Source: Pirellulaceae bacterium | Lineage (GTDB): Bacteria > Planctomycetota > Planctomycetia > Pirellulales > Pirellulaceae | DNA length: 64,000 nucleotides | NCBI GenBank assembly: GCA_022448315.1 | Contig: JAKVCA010000019.1 | Span: forward strand, 62,001-126,000 | Direction of reading: 5' to 3' | In this document: one piece after another, positions 19,154-29,339 of the stretch | How the letters are laid out: the number at the start of each line of letters is the position of its first letter | Numbering within the stretch: position 1 is the stretch's first letter | The notes under the pieces: generated by a model | Database searches by the model: none | What the model was told of the DNA's origin: nothing | What the model saw: only the letters and a program-made list of their open reading frames with translations | Made by a program: the position numbers and the translations under genes

Positions 19154-20133
19154 CCTCCTTGACCGCAATCGTGATCTTTGTGGTAAGCATGTTGTTGAGC
19201 GCTTTTTTCTCCGGGAGCGAAACCGGCCTGTATCGCATCCCACGTCTTCGTCTCGTGATCGACAGTCTTTCCGGTAAGACTTGGTCCCGCGTACTTCTCT
19301 GGCTCACCAACAACCCTTCTTTCTTTGTTGCGACCACCCTCGTCGGCAACAACGTTGCGAATTATCTGACGGGCTTGTCAATTGTCCTACTTGCCCAGTT
19401 CTGGTTTGGTGAGTTCGCGATTGTGGAACTCGTTTCACCCATCCTCCTTAGCCCGCTGGTCTTCGTTTATGGAGAGTTGCTTCCAAAGAATCTGTTCCTG
19501 CAGGCGCCCTATCGTTTGATGGCCAAGCTTGCCCCGATCTTCATGGTCTTCACGGTCCTGCTATTACCGATGGCCCTGATACTGTGGGGCCTCGGTCGCA
19601 TCGTGGAACTGATTGTGGGAACCAGCCCGACAAAAGCTCAACTGTCACTTGCTCGTCGTGAGCTTCAGCAAGTCCTCAAGGAAAGTGAAGAAGTGGGCCT
19701 TTTACGCCCGGCACAACAATCACTCGCCCAAAATCTGTTTACCGTTGCGTCAAGAACAGCCGGTGAGTTTGGCATTCCGTTCCAACGTCTTCCCGCCGTT
19801 CGCCAGAACTGTCAGGTTTCCGAAGCACTCCGCATCGCGCGACGCAACCGACTTACCGCCTTGCCCGTACTCGCCGAGAAAGGTCGTGAGATCATTGGAT
19901 ATGTGCGAGCGATTGATCTTAATTTACAGACCTCTCCCGTCGTCGATGAAATCAGGCCCCTTGCGGAGTTTCATAACCAACAGTCTCATAGCGCCGTGTT
20001 GATCCAGATGCAATCGGATAAAGAAACATTGGCCAAACTGGTCGATGACCGAGGCTCGTTAACGGGTTTTATTACCGTCAACAATCTGGTCGAGCCTCTT
20101 CTTTCGGGTAACCTCGCGGCGTTGAAACGATAA
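19150..20133 (+). CDS. Second DUF21/CBS membrane protein (CNNM-like, short form)
   Basis: 327 residues, starting with an ATG that overlaps the preceding stop (ATGA). It has the DUF21 hallmark LLSAFFSGSETGLYRI, about four transmembrane helices, then a CBS-like region (about residues 195-320) ending in GSLTGFITVNNLVEPLL. Unlike its neighbour it has no C-terminal CorC_HlyC domain. Its tandem position and translational coupling suggest an obligate pair with the upstream protein. A role in divalent cation handling is known for some family members and is inference here. Confidence 0.88.
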   Translation: MTSLTAIVIFVVSMLLSAFFSGSETGLYRIPRLRLVIDSLSGKTWSRVLLWLTNNPSFFVATTLVGNNVANYLTGLSIVLLAQFWFGEFAIVELVSPILLSPLVFVYGELLPKNLFLQAPYRLMAKLAPIFMVFTVLLLPMALILWGLGRIVELIVGTSPTKAQLSLARRELQQVLKESEEVGLLRPAQQSLAQNLFTVASRTAGEFGIPFQRLPAVRQNCQVSEALRIARRNRLTALPVLAEKGREIIGYVRAIDLNLQTSPVVDEIRPLAEFHNQQSHSAVLIQMQSDKETLAKLVDDRGSLTGFITVNNLVEPLLSGNLAALKR

Positions 20134-20250
20134 ACTCAAGGGCGAATCGACTCATCCGCGACGTCCCGCTGAAATGATCGTTTTGATTTAAAGCCGGGAA
20201 TGCCTGACGAATTCTTCAGCTCCACACAGATAACCGCAACCCAAAAAGGA

Positions 20251-21084
20251 ATGATCGTGAATCTCGACTTGCATGGCCAAAATGTGGCGATTATTGGTGG
20301 CGGCAATGGTATCGGACTCGCCATCGCGGAAGAATTTTATCGTGAAGGCTGCCACGTGGCCCTCATCGATCTTGATCCTGCAACACCAGAAACCGCGGAA
20401 AAAGTTCGGCAGCAGAGTGGGACAACCGAAACCGACTCTCCACGATGCGAAGGCTGGGTCACAGACATCACCGATGAGTCGGCAACCCATTCCACGTTTC
20501 AGGCAATCCACCACGAATGGGGCGACCTGCGACATGTCGTGATCGCGGCCGGCATCGGCTCGGGCAGGTTTGGTTTTCCGTTCTGGAACATGAAGCCCGA
20601 GGACTGGCGTCGCGTACTCGACGTCAACATCATGGGCGTCGTCCACGTGGCCCACGCATGCCACGCCATTCTGCAGCAGAAAGACTTCGGCAGTCTCACT
20701 CTGCTGGCTTCCGTCGCTGGACAGATTGGATCTCAGACTGACCCACCCTACAGCGCGGCAAAAGCAGCGGTCATCAACTTTGGCCAATGCATGGCCAAAG
20801 ACCTCGCCCCTTTCGGGATTCGCGTCAACACCATTTGCCCCGGCATGGTTCAGACTCAATTGAACCGAAGCGTCTGGCAAGCGTGGAATGACCAGCAGCC
20901 AGACTCTGAAAAACGCTCTTACGAAGATTGGGCTGGGGAAAAGGTCTCAAACGTCGTACCGCTGCAGCGTTGGCAAACCCCTCAGGACATCGCCAACCTG
21001 GCGGTCTTCCTTGCGTCATCTCGGGGCCAGAACATTACAGGGCAGACCATGAATGTTGACGGCGGGTTCGTGATGCACTGGTAG
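20251..21084 (+). CDS. Short-chain dehydrogenase/reductase
   Basis: About 277 residues, classical SDR. The nucleotide-binding motif GGGNGIG is near residue 15, NAG-type region VIAAGIGSG near residue 100, and the catalytic Ser and Tyr-x-x-x-Lys in SVAGQIGSQ...YSAAKAAV. The C-terminal MNVDGGFV is typical. AAAAAGGA sits directly before the ATG at 20251, so the GTG at 20257 (six bases from the Shine-Dalgarno) is an equally good start. Substrate unknown. It ends 68 bases before the convergent thpR gene, with a strong hairpin between them. Confidence 0.9.
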   Translation: MIVNLDLHGQNVAIIGGGNGIGLAIAEEFYREGCHVALIDLDPATPETAEKVRQQSGTTETDSPRCEGWVTDITDESATHSTFQAIHHEWGDLRHVVIAAGIGSGRFGFPFWNMKPEDWRRVLDVNIMGVVHVAHACHAILQQKDFGSLTLLASVAGQIGSQTDPPYSAAKAAVINFGQCMAKDLAPFGIRVNTICPGMVQTQLNRSVWQAWNDQQPDSEKRSYEDWAGEKVSNVVPLQRWQTPQDIANLAVFLASSRGQNITGQTMNVDGGFVMHW

Positions 21085-21103
21085 ACGTGCGGCCGGCGTT
21101 CAC

Positions 21104-21138
21104 GCATTCATGTGGAACCGAGTCTTCCATATGAATGT
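21104..21138. terminator. Strong hairpin between convergent genes
   Basis: Arms ATTCATGTGGAA (21106-21117) and TTCCATATGAAT (21125-21136) pair over 12 bases with one G-U wobble, extendable by two more pairs, around the loop CCGAGTC. It lies between the SDR and thpR stops. There is no T-run, so a bidirectional terminator or 3'-end stabilising role is inferred from position only. Confidence 0.5.
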
Positions 21139-21151
21139 ACAATTCTGGAGT

Positions 21152-21718
21152 TCACCCAAGTTCGATTTCGCTAATCACGGAATAATCGGGACCACCCCGG
21201 TTGAGTTGGCTTTCGTAGACGGTCAATTCGTCAATCGCCGTAACGCCGAAGTCTGACGACTCGTACTTCGCCACCTGCTCCTGTAAATCCATAAGGTCGC
21301 CAGAGCGTTTGACGCGGCCGACCGTGATGTGCGGTTTGAACACGTTTTTGTCGGACGGGTAACCCATCTCCCCGAGAGGTCCTTTGAGGGCCGACTGCAA
21401 TTCCACCAAAGGTAGGTGTCCCTGCTCAACGCCCACCCAAATCACGCGAGGAGACTTCGTATCAGGAAATGCACCAAGTCCCTTAAGATGAATCGAAAAC
21501 GGAGGAATCTCCTCGGCCGCTTCTTGGGCAACAGAACAAACGCGATTGATATCTGAGAAAAGCACATCGCCAAGAAAGTGCAGAGTTAGGTGCAGTTGCT
21601 CAGCATTGATCCATTTGATGCCCGGAAATCGAGGTTCCAATCGTCGGATGACTTTGGCAATGGCATGTCGACTTGCGGGTGACAAATCGAGTGCGATGAA
21701 TGCTCTGATCGAATTCAT
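21152..21718 (-). CDS. thpR: RNA 2',3'-cyclic phosphodiesterase
   Basis: 188 residues, the usual size for the LigT/ThpR 2H phosphoesterase family. Both catalytic H-x-T-x motifs are intact: HLTL at residues 43-46 and HITV at 130-133. The enzyme opens RNA 2',3'-cyclic phosphates in the cytoplasm. Its start lies 27 bases past the stop of the PfkB-family kinase gene on the same strand, so the two are probably co-transcribed. Confidence 0.93.
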   Translation of the reverse strand: MNSIRAFIALDLSPASRHAIAKVIRRLEPRFPGIKWINAEQLHLTLHFLGDVLFSDINRVCSVAQEAAEEIPPFSIHLKGLGAFPDTKSPRVIWVGVEQGHLPLVELQSALKGPLGEMGYPSDKNVFKPHITVGRVKRSGDLMDLQEQVAKYESSDFGVTAIDELTVYESQLNRGGPDYSVISEIELG

Positions 21719-21745
21719 AGGTCCGCTTCTGGAGGTAAGAATGCG

Positions 21746-22648
21746 TTAGATCTTGAGCATATCGCAGTACTCAGAAAAACGCTGATCAATCTGCTCTCGT
21801 TCGATACGTTTCATCTGCTCAAGGCTGAAGTCTTCCACGTTGTAACTAGCCACAACGGTCCCGTAAACCAACGCTTTTCTGAGCGTTTCAGTATCGGCTT
21901 GGTCGCATTCGGCGATATACCCCATCATTCCACCCGCGAAGCTGTCACCTGCGCCGGTGGGGTCAACAACGTCGCCGGTCGGAAAGGCAGGGAGAACACA
22001 AACGCCATCTTCCGAGTAGAGCAGAGCACCATGCTCTCCCTTTTTCACGACAACAAATTTTGGCCCCATGCTCACGACCTGCTCTGCTGCCCGGATCAGA
22101 TTTTCTTCTCCGGTCAGCAGTTTGGCCTCGCTATCGTTGAGGACCAAACCGTCCACCCGTTTCAGGAGGCTTACGAGATCATCGCGTGTTTCGTTAATCC
22201 AGAGGTCCATGGTGTCGGCCACCACGAGCTGGGGATCTTTCACCTGATCGAGCACCTTGCTCTGCACGCCGGGAGCGGCGTTTGCGAGGAAAACATATTG
22301 GCTGTCTTGAAAGCCATCCGGAACGCTCGGGTCGAAATCCGCAAAGACATTCAGATGGACCTCGAGCGTATCACGATCATTCATATTCGGCTGATACTTA
22401 CCTCGCCACCGAAACGTTTTCCCCCCTTCCACAAACTGGAGTCCCTGCGTATCGACACGACGCTGACCCAATAGATCGGTATGCTCCTGAGGCCAATCTT
22501 CACCCACGACACCCACCAGTCGAACGCCCGTAAAGTAGCTTGCAGCATAAGAGAAAAATACGGCGGAGCCCCCAAGAACATTGTCACGCGACTGCGTGGG
22601 TGTTTCGACACTATCCAAAGCCAACGAGCCAACGACCAACAAAGACAT
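21746..22648 (-). CDS. PfkB-family carbohydrate kinase
   Basis: 300 residues. The N-terminal VGSLALDSV and LGGSAVFFSYAAS match the PfkB/ribokinase fold, and the C-terminal signature VDPTGAGDSFAGG holds the catalytic aspartate and anion hole. It phosphorylates a sugar, nucleoside or similar substrate using ATP; the specific substrate cannot be read from the sequence. It is followed closely by thpR. Upstream, 244 bases separate it from the glnS stop. Confidence 0.92.
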   Translation of the reverse strand: MSLLVVGSLALDSVETPTQSRDNVLGGSAVFFSYAASYFTGVRLVGVVGEDWPQEHTDLLGQRRVDTQGLQFVEGGKTFRWRGKYQPNMNDRDTLEVHLNVFADFDPSVPDGFQDSQYVFLANAAPGVQSKVLDQVKDPQLVVADTMDLWINETRDDLVSLLKRVDGLVLNDSEAKLLTGEENLIRAAEQVVSMGPKFVVVKKGEHGALLYSEDGVCVLPAFPTGDVVDPTGAGDSFAGGMMGYIAECDQADTETLRKALVYGTVVASYNVEDFSLEQMKRIEREQIDQRFSEYCDMLKI

Positions 22649-22892
22649 GAATCACTACCTTTAAATTAAATTTATCGTTTATCCAAAAGGATCAATATCA
22701 AGAAACTGTGACGTTGACTTGATCGAGGCCAGCCGCTTGGTGCCGTCTTCATCCTTGCAATCCGATTCAGGGATTCGGGAAGATTTTACCTCTCGGATCG
22801 TCGAGCCGACCAAGATAGCGTCTTGCCCCACCTGCTGGCGAGGCCCCAAGCCTTACAGCAAAGGGGCTTCGAACCCACGCTGGACGGTCAAA

Positions 22893-24593
22893 CTAGCCGC
22901 CGTTGGTCTTCTTCTTCACTTTGGCCCAAGTATCTTTCAGCGTAACCGTCCTGTTGAAGACCAGTTTTTCAGGAGTGGAATCTTGTCTGTCCAAGCAGAA
23001 ATAGCCCTTTCGTTCGAACTGATAACGTTCATCGGGCGAAGCAGATGCGAGGCAAGCCTCCACTCGACAGTCCTCGAGGACCTGAACCGAGTTGGGGTTG
23101 AGGTGATTCCTCCAGTCATCTCCCTCTTGAATCGCATTGGGATCCTCGCAGCTAAACAAATGCTCATAAAGGCGGACGTCGGCCTGCACCGATTCTGAGG
23201 CTGAAACCCAATGGATTGTCCCTTTGACCTTCCGTCCATCCGGTGCATGTCCGCCCGAGGTTTCCGGATCATACGAGCAACGCAGCTCAGTCACCTCTCC
23301 CGTGACCGGATCCTTGATCACCTCTTCGCATTTCAGGAAGTAGGCATAACGCAAACGGACTTCCTTGCCCGGGGCCAGCCGAAAGAACTTCCGAGGAGGA
23401 TCCTCCATGAAGTCATCTCGCTCGATGTACAACTCCCGCGTGAACGCCACGGGACGAGTACCTGCAGCCGGATCCTCAGGATTATTAACGGCGTCACGAT
23501 ACTCAACCTTTTCTTCCGGAAAATTCTCAATCACCACTTTCAACGGATTAAGAACGCCCATGACCCGAGGGGAGATACGGTTCAGGTGTTCTCGGATGGA
23601 ACGTTCCAGAAGGTGAATGTCCGTCAGGCTGTTGTACTTTGTCACACCGATCTCTTTACAGAAATTCCTGATCGACTCCGGCGTGTAGCCGCGGCGGCGA
23701 TAGCCACTGATCGTGGGCATGCGTGGATCATCCCAGCCGTCGACGTGATTTTCCTTGACGAGGGACAGAAGTTTACGTTTGCTCAGAACCGTGTAAGTCA
23801 GATTTAAGCGAGCAAACTCAATTTGCTGCGGATGAAAAACACCGAGTTGAGCGAGAAACCAGTCATAGAGTGGACGATGATTCTCGAATTCCAGAGTGCA
23901 TATCGAGTGGGTGATCCTCTCGATGGAATCCGATAGTCCGTGGGTGAAATCGTACATGGGGTAGATGCACCATTTATCTCCACTACGGTGATGACTGGCA
24001 TGGCGAATTCGATAAATGGTTGGGTCGCGCATGTTCATATTTTTCGCGCCCATATCAATTTTTGCCCTTAACGTTTTTTCACCGTCCTTGAATTCTCCTG
24101 ATTTCATTCGTTCAAAGAGATCCAGGTTCTCTTCAACGGTCCGACTGCGACCAGGACTCTCTTTGCCAACGCCATTCCACGGGCCACGGTATTCACTTAC
24201 CTCTTCCGGATTCAAATCACAAACATACGCTTTGCCCGCCTGAATCAACTGAATCGCAAAGTCATAAAGTTGATCGAAGTAGTTCGACGCGTAGTACTCC
24301 CGATCATCCCAGTCGAACCCAAGCCAACGCACATCACTCCGAATTGAATCAACGTATTCGGTGTCCTCCGTTAGCGGATTCGTGTCATCAAACCGCAGGT
24401 TGCATTTGCCCTGATATTCCTCAGAGAGACCAAAGTTGAGGCAGATCGATTTCGCATGCCCAATGTGCAAATAACCGTTTGGCTCCGGAGGAAAACGGGT
24501 CTGGACTCTGCCATCATGTTTCCCGGTGTCATTGTCGTCGTTGATGATCTGACGAATGAAATCAGATCGAGTTGGCGTCTCTTCGGTATTCAT
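22893..24593 (-). CDS. glnS: Glutamine--tRNA ligase
   Basis: 566 residues, full length. Class I synthetase motifs are intact: [12 protein letters not shown] (HIGH at 43-46) and VLSKRKL (269-275, the KMSKS equivalent). The GlnRS-type tRNA recognition segments ([22 protein letters not shown]) and the C-terminal beta-barrel anticodon-binding domains follow. Its presence implies direct charging of tRNA-Gln rather than sole reliance on GatCAB amidation. It lies 110 bases downstream of gltX on the same strand, which joins two related glutamyl-family synthetases in one neighbourhood. Confidence 0.97.
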   Translation of the reverse strand: MNTEETPTRSDFIRQIINDDNDTGKHDGRVQTRFPPEPNGYLHIGHAKSICLNFGLSEEYQGKCNLRFDDTNPLTEDTEYVDSIRSDVRWLGFDWDDREYYASNYFDQLYDFAIQLIQAGKAYVCDLNPEEVSEYRGPWNGVGKESPGRSRTVEENLDLFERMKSGEFKDGEKTLRAKIDMGAKNMNMRDPTIYRIRHASHHRSGDKWCIYPMYDFTHGLSDSIERITHSICTLEFENHRPLYDWFLAQLGVFHPQQIEFARLNLTYTVLSKRKLLSLVKENHVDGWDDPRMPTISGYRRRGYTPESIRNFCKEIGVTKYNSLTDIHLLERSIREHLNRISPRVMGVLNPLKVVIENFPEEKVEYRDAVNNPEDPAAGTRPVAFTRELYIERDDFMEDPPRKFFRLAPGKEVRLRYAYFLKCEEVIKDPVTGEVTELRCSYDPETSGGHAPDGRKVKGTIHWVSASESVQADVRLYEHLFSCEDPNAIQEGDDWRNHLNPNSVQVLEDCRVEACLASASPDERYQFERKGYFCLDRQDSTPEKLVFNRTVTLKDTWAKVKKKTNGG

Positions 24594-24703
24594 CGGACCT
24601 TGTTCCTCGAAGGCGAATAGTTCCTCAACGGCAAATCGCTTCGGAGCCTAACTGACTTTGAATTTGTAACTGCGACACTTTCAGGCAACGTTTCTGAAAC
24701 CAT

Positions 24704-26293
24704 TCATGAGTCGGAAGACTCCATGGATTCTTTGGCGTACTGCAGGGTCTCATCAATGCGACGCAATACGCATGGGCGTCCAAGAATTTCCAACGTTTCA
24801 AACATGCCGAACCCGACGGCCTTCCCGGTGACGGCAACCCTCAGGGCATGGATAATCTGACCAATTTTGATCTCCTGCGACTCGACAAAGCTTTTCAAAT
24901 TGGCCTCCAACTCCGACGCATTAAAGTCGCTGACGGCCTCAAGTCGCTCCCGATAACTGCTCAAAAGGGGCAAGGCTTCCGCGGGCTTGAGGATCCGCTT
25001 CTGGAATGCTTTGGCTTCGTACTCAAGGGGTTTTTCGGTTTCGAAAAACTCAGGGTAGTCGAGAATATCTCCGCCGATTTTAATTCGGTCTCCAGCAGCT
25101 TGAATCAGCCGTGTTATCCGGTCAATCATGTCAGACGAAGGCATTGCCTCGACCCACCCCGCCTCGAAAAGAAAACGGACGCACTGTTCCGTTCGTTCCT
25201 CCGGATTCAATCTCCCCGCCTGACGCTGCTGGAAGGCTAGAAGCTTAGCCGGATCAAAACTCGCGGGTGACTTGATCACCCGGTCCAAAGAAAAATATTG
25301 GATCATCTCTTCGCGAGTGAAATCTTCGGTCTTATCGTCGAGAGACCAACCCAACAGGAGCAGGTAGTTATTGATCGCTTCGGGGAGAAAGCCAACGTCA
25401 CGGTAAAAGTCAACGATCACCGGGTTGAACGTGTCGGCGTCGGGCTCTTTGCCTAGCCGCCGCATCACTTTCATTCCGTACTCGTAAAGTGTTCCAAAGT
25501 CCGGATTTTTCAGATACTTATCCAGTTTGCGTTTGCTCAATTTGTTCTTGCTGCCCGGTTCAGCCACGAAAGGCAGGTGGGCATAGGCAGGCAATTCATA
25601 ACCCAACGCTTGAGCAATAAAAATCTGCCGCGGCGTATTCGCGAGATGTTCGATCGCTCGAATCACATGGGTGATTTTAAGATCCTCATCGTCAACCACG
25701 TTGGCAAGATGATACAAGCATGTCCCGTCGGCTCGCTGGATGACATGATCCTGCTCTTTGGACCAGTCAAATCTCATTGGGCCTCGAACCAGGTCCACAA
25801 ACTCACATTGACCTTCTCGAGGCATTTTCAAACGCACTACCGAACTTCGGCCTTCGGCCTCGAAACGCTGGGCAGCCTCATCGGATTCGGCCATCCAACG
25901 TCGACTGTAGATGAATTCCGTCTGATTTTTCTCGGCTTCGGCGCGTTCCGCCTGAACCTCTTCGGCCGTGGAAAAATCTCGGTAGGCAAGCCCTCGTTCC
26001 AACAGAATCGCAACCGCCGCTTCGTATTTCGATCTCCTCTGCGATTGGTAGTAGGGCCCGTGCGGCCCATCGACTTGAGGGCCTTCGTCCCAATCAATTC
26101 CCAGCCACCGAAAACCCTCGAGTATGGGATTCAACGCCGCCTCAATATTCCGCTGCTGATCCGTATCATCGATCCGAAGAATGAACTGGCCACCGTGCTG
26201 TTTGGCAAATAGCCAGTTGAACAACGCGGAGCGGACGCCGCCGATGTGAAGATAGCCCGTCGGACTTGGAGCAAACCGCGTACGTACCGTCAT
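24704..26293 (-). CDS. gltX: Glutamate--tRNA ligase
   Basis: About 529 residues from the ATG at 26293, which gives [19 protein letters not shown], the canonical GluRS opening with the HIGH-equivalent HIGG; the frame extends 17 codons further, but that part is atypical. The second motif KLSKRK is present. The C-terminal helical anticodon-binding domain is of the bacterial GluRS type. It charges tRNA-Glu in the cytoplasm and lies upstream of glnS. Confidence 0.97.
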   Translation of the reverse strand: MTVRTRFAPSPTGYLHIGGVRSALFNWLFAKQHGGQFILRIDDTDQQRNIEAALNPILEGFRWLGIDWDEGPQVDGPHGPYYQSQRRSKYEAAVAILLERGLAYRDFSTAEEVQAERAEAEKNQTEFIYSRRWMAESDEAAQRFEAEGRSSVVRLKMPREGQCEFVDLVRGPMRFDWSKEQDHVIQRADGTCLYHLANVVDDEDLKITHVIRAIEHLANTPRQIFIAQALGYELPAYAHLPFVAEPGSKNKLSKRKLDKYLKNPDFGTLYEYGMKVMRRLGKEPDADTFNPVIVDFYRDVGFLPEAINNYLLLLGWSLDDKTEDFTREEMIQYFSLDRVIKSPASFDPAKLLAFQQRQAGRLNPEERTEQCVRFLFEAGWVEAMPSSDMIDRITRLIQAAGDRIKIGGDILDYPEFFETEKPLEYEAKAFQKRILKPAEALPLLSSYRERLEAVSDFNASELEANLKSFVESQEIKIGQIIHALRVAVTGKAVGFGMFETLEILGRPCVLRRIDETLQYAKESMESSDS

Positions 26294-26598
26294 GTGTTTT
26301 CTCTTAGCTCGAGCACCCTGGCATTTGTTCGCGCTCAGGGTCATGATCTTCGCGTCTCAAATGAAAAACCCGTGAGGGCACTCTTGACCGCCGGCGGCGG
26401 GAGGAAATCATCTTTCAAGGGTGCCCGCTGATCTTGCGGCCCCACTTTCCAAGACTGTAGCAAACCTTCTTCAACTTGATAATCGGGCGTGAAAGATAAT
26501 CGAGCGATCGAGAGGTTCTCGTTGCCTCATTGCCAACGGATGGAACAGACGTTGCATTCGTGGCATCTTAGTCGCCGTCTCGCTTGCTGCCCGCAGAC
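26294..26598. other. No gene recognised
   Basis: About 305 bases between the membrane-protein stop (26599) and the gltX start, likely holding the gltX promoter and leader. I see no RNA gene or clear hairpin terminator. Confidence 0.35.
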
Positions 26599-27804
26599 TC
26601 AGGCGGCTCGACGTTGTTGTCGCCGCTGCTTCTTGGAAAGTTTCTTTCGCTTTGCTTTTGAAAGAGAGTGGATCTTGGGTTCTCGCTCACGGAGCGAAGA
26701 AGTCGACTCGCCGAGCAGCCCACCAGACTGGCCCAGAGAATTCGGGCTGCATTGGCTACTCAGCACCTCAGTGGTTGACATCTCTGCTGGTTCTGAGGCC
26801 ACGGCATGATCCGGTCGGCCTGTGGAAGGCGAATCCGTTGGGCATTCCGACTGAGTTGGCGAGTCGCTCTGATCGGAAGAAGCTTTCAGTCTCAAAGTCG
26901 GTGGGCTGAAATTTGCCCTGAAGGCGCGCTGTGTCTTCCGGGATCGAACGAGCCCATGGGCATCCAAAATCGTATAGCGACTGTATGTGATCAGACTGGC
27001 CAAAAAGCAATTGCTCGCGGCGAGCAACAGAATCTGAGGCCACACTGCGGCCTCGAATTCAGAGAGCCCCGGAACAACAGGACCCAGGCCCGCCAGAATA
27101 CAGGCGACGCCTGTCGCCACAACGCCCCATTTCGCGTTGGAGTCTCTCATTTCCCAAAATAGTCGGGCCAAGAAAAGAAGCCCGAGCAGCAAAACGCCCC
27201 AATCGAACACTCGAACATTGAGCTCCAAGTTCTGCCCCATCAGCCACTTCACAGTGCTGGCGATGAGAAAACGATGGGCCCCAACACTCGCATCAAAGCT
27301 GACGAGCAGCACGCCCGTCGCCCCCCAAATCCAGATACGATAGTGTCCCCGGTAGTCGTCCGATCGGTGGCGACGAATCAGGTAAATCTGTCCGCAAACG
27401 AATGCCGCAAGCGTCAGCGTCAGCGACAAGCACCAAAGTTGGGCTCGACTGGCAAACTCAGCCACTACCGGAATTGAATCTGGACTTGGAACTTGATCCA
27501 CAATTGGCTGCGAAATTCCATGAACGGACCAGAGCCAACCGCCGACACCGAAGGCCACAACGGCAAGCAAGGCCCACACGAGCAAAAGCGCCCACCAACG
27601 TCGAGGAATCAGATCCACGATGCTCGGCTGGCTTCTCCGACGGGCGGCAGCCGTGTAACGACGTCGCTTTTTTCTCAAAGCCGGTTCAGATGTGTTTACT
27701 GCCGTCTCGACATCTGTGGGCTCCCCAGCCGCCTCGTCGTATCGGTCATCGACCAAAGCACGTCGACGACGATCGTCTCTTTTGGGTCCAAGTCCAATTG
27801 GCAT
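26599..27804 (-). CDS. Unknown multi-pass membrane protein with basic termini
   Basis: 401 residues, not recognised. Residues 1-65 are hydrophilic and Arg-rich (KKRRRYTAAARRR), then about seven hydrophobic segments run from about residue 70 to 290 (for example WALLLVWALLAVVAFGVGG). The C-terminal 110 residues are polar, Ser/Pro-rich, and end in a strongly basic tail (KRKKLSKKQRRQQRR). No catalytic motif is visible. It lies upstream of gltX on the same strand but 305 bases away. The compositional bias resembles planctomycete-specific inner-membrane proteins. Confidence 0.7.
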   Translation of the reverse strand: MPIGLGPKRDDRRRRALVDDRYDEAAGEPTDVETAVNTSEPALRKKRRRYTAAARRRSQPSIVDLIPRRWWALLLVWALLAVVAFGVGGWLWSVHGISQPIVDQVPSPDSIPVVAEFASRAQLWCLSLTLTLAAFVCGQIYLIRRHRSDDYRGHYRIWIWGATGVLLVSFDASVGAHRFLIASTVKWLMGQNLELNVRVFDWGVLLLGLLFLARLFWEMRDSNAKWGVVATGVACILAGLGPVVPGLSEFEAAVWPQILLLAASNCFLASLITYSRYTILDAHGLVRSRKTQRAFRANFSPPTLRLKASSDQSDSPTQSECPTDSPSTGRPDHAVASEPAEMSTTEVLSSQCSPNSLGQSGGLLGESTSSLREREPKIHSLSKAKRKKLSKKQRRQQRRAA

Positions 27805-28107
27805 AATAAGCTCGGAGACTTCCTACGACCTCCGAGGACCTCCTTGTCACGGATGTGGGGCGTTGCCAAGAGACCTCTGTTGGGGCCCAGAATCCGAAGC
27901 TTGCGACGCCGTGTCGTGATGATCCAGGTGGGGTCCCAGTAACCACCGGGCGACCTTTGAATACCATCCTTGGCTCAAGATTCCCAGCTTTTGTGACTCG
28001 GGGCTAGATCAATTTTCGACTTGGAAAAATCCATGTCCCCGGTCGATTGGCAGCCTCGGGCCAACCCACGCTTCGAAGGAGTTCATCGACTTTCCTTTAC
28101 TGCGTGT
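27805..28107. other. No gene recognised
   Basis: About 300 bases between two leftward genes. It contains the likely promoter of the membrane protein gene. I see no RNA gene, repeat or T-tailed hairpin. Confidence 0.35.
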
Positions 28108-28983
28108 TTAGCTCTCACCCGCCAAGACCACCCGGTTCACCAAAACCCCTAAATTATCAATCTCCACCTCAGCAACATCCCCCGGCTGGAGAAACACTTG
28201 GGGCTCCCGCGCGGCACCTACACCAGGCGGTGTGCCGGTGAAAATAAGGTCCCCTGGACGCAAGGTCGTAAACTTTGAAAGGTGGGAAATCAGCTGGGGG
28301 ATATCGAAAATCAACTGGGAAGTTCGGGAATCCTGTAGCGTTTTGCCATTAAGTCGAAACTGGACTCGGAGATCATGCGGATCGGCAATTTCATCGCGGG
28401 TTACCAGAACAGGCCCAATCGGCGCGAACGTATCGAAAGTCTTCCCTAAAAGCCACTGGCCTCCCGGCCGACCTTTTTGCCAGTCACGTGCCGACACGTC
28501 ATGGCCGCAGGCGTACCCAAAAACACCCTCCATCGCGTGAGCCTCGTCGACATTTTTGAGTGTCTGCCCGATCACGACGACAAGTTCCGCCTCGTAATCC
28601 ACTTGGCTACTGATCGCAGGAAGTCGAATGTCGTCCCCGGGACCGATGATCGTCTCGGGAAACTTGTTGAAGACCACCGGCTCTGTGGGAATCTCGGCAC
28701 CCGTTTCCGCAGCATGATCCGCATAATTAAGGCCAATGCAAATGACCTTACCCGGGTCAGGAACAGGAGCTGCAAGCGCGACTTCCCCCATCGGCCCCAC
28801 GTGCGGATGGCTGGAAGAGCCCAGTTCGATCTTTTCGAGTGCCGCTTTCCACTCGGGCCAAGCCTGCATGAGTCCTCGAACGCAATTCTGCCCGGCGAAG
28901 GTGCTGGAAACATCGTAGATCTGGTTGTCCCTGACGAGACCAATTGAAGTCTCCGCCTCTTTTTTGATCAACACAATTTTCAT
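28108..28983 (-). CDS. Fumarylacetoacetate hydrolase-family protein
   Basis: 291 residues. The C-terminal two thirds is the FAH catalytic domain: [11 protein letters not shown], then the metal-binding acidic residues in [10 protein letters not shown] and the Asp of [12 protein letters not shown], then [12 protein letters not shown] and [11 protein letters not shown]. The family covers acylpyruvate hydrolases, 2-hydroxyhepta-2,4-diene-1,7-dioate isomerases and oxaloacetate decarboxylases; the exact reaction is not decidable from sequence. The N-terminal part ([17 protein letters not shown]) is the usual small cap domain. It is a stand-alone gene with about 350 empty bases upstream. Confidence 0.92.
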   Translation of the reverse strand: MKIVLIKKEAETSIGLVRDNQIYDVSSTFAGQNCVRGLMQAWPEWKAALEKIELGSSSHPHVGPMGEVALAAPVPDPGKVICIGLNYADHAAETGAEIPTEPVVFNKFPETIIGPGDDIRLPAISSQVDYEAELVVVIGQTLKNVDEAHAMEGVFGYACGHDVSARDWQKGRPGGQWLLGKTFDTFAPIGPVLVTRDEIADPHDLRVQFRLNGKTLQDSRTSQLIFDIPQLISHLSKFTTLRPGDLIFTGTPPGVGAAREPQVFLQPGDVAEVEIDNLGVLVNRVVLAGES

Positions 28984-29339
28984 GAGACTTTATCCTCGTT
29001 GCAATTTCCAAGCGTCGTTCAACCCGGTAGCGTAGCGACGTGAGTGGGGCAGATTCAACCCAACAGCAATTTTTTTGACCTGGACAGGGCCTTCTTCCCT
29101 CAGAATACAAAAGGGGAAGGAAAAGAATCCATCAGGTGAAATCACTTTCAGCTCTCCCGCGTCAATGCGGTTCATTTGGTTCTTCACAAACTTTTGATAG
29201 TCTCAACTCAGGCAGGGGGCAAACAAAGACCTTGATTCCGCTTACCTCGTCCATAGGATCACGATGAAGCGGTTCATCGCTCTTTCCCTGAACACGTCGC
29301 AATACGATTTTTGCCACAAAGTGCTCGCTTCAATCCGAA
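28984..29339. other. Divergent intergenic region
   Basis: About 355 bases between the FAH-family gene (leftward) and the AIM24-family gene (rightward). It must hold both promoters. I could not identify a convincing promoter pair or regulatory site. Confidence 0.35.

Noticed and set aside
22860-22885. tRNA T-loop-like GGGTTCGAA on the minus strand
   Set aside because: The arms of the T-stem do not pair properly and no acceptor stem, anticodon arm or D-arm is found around it.
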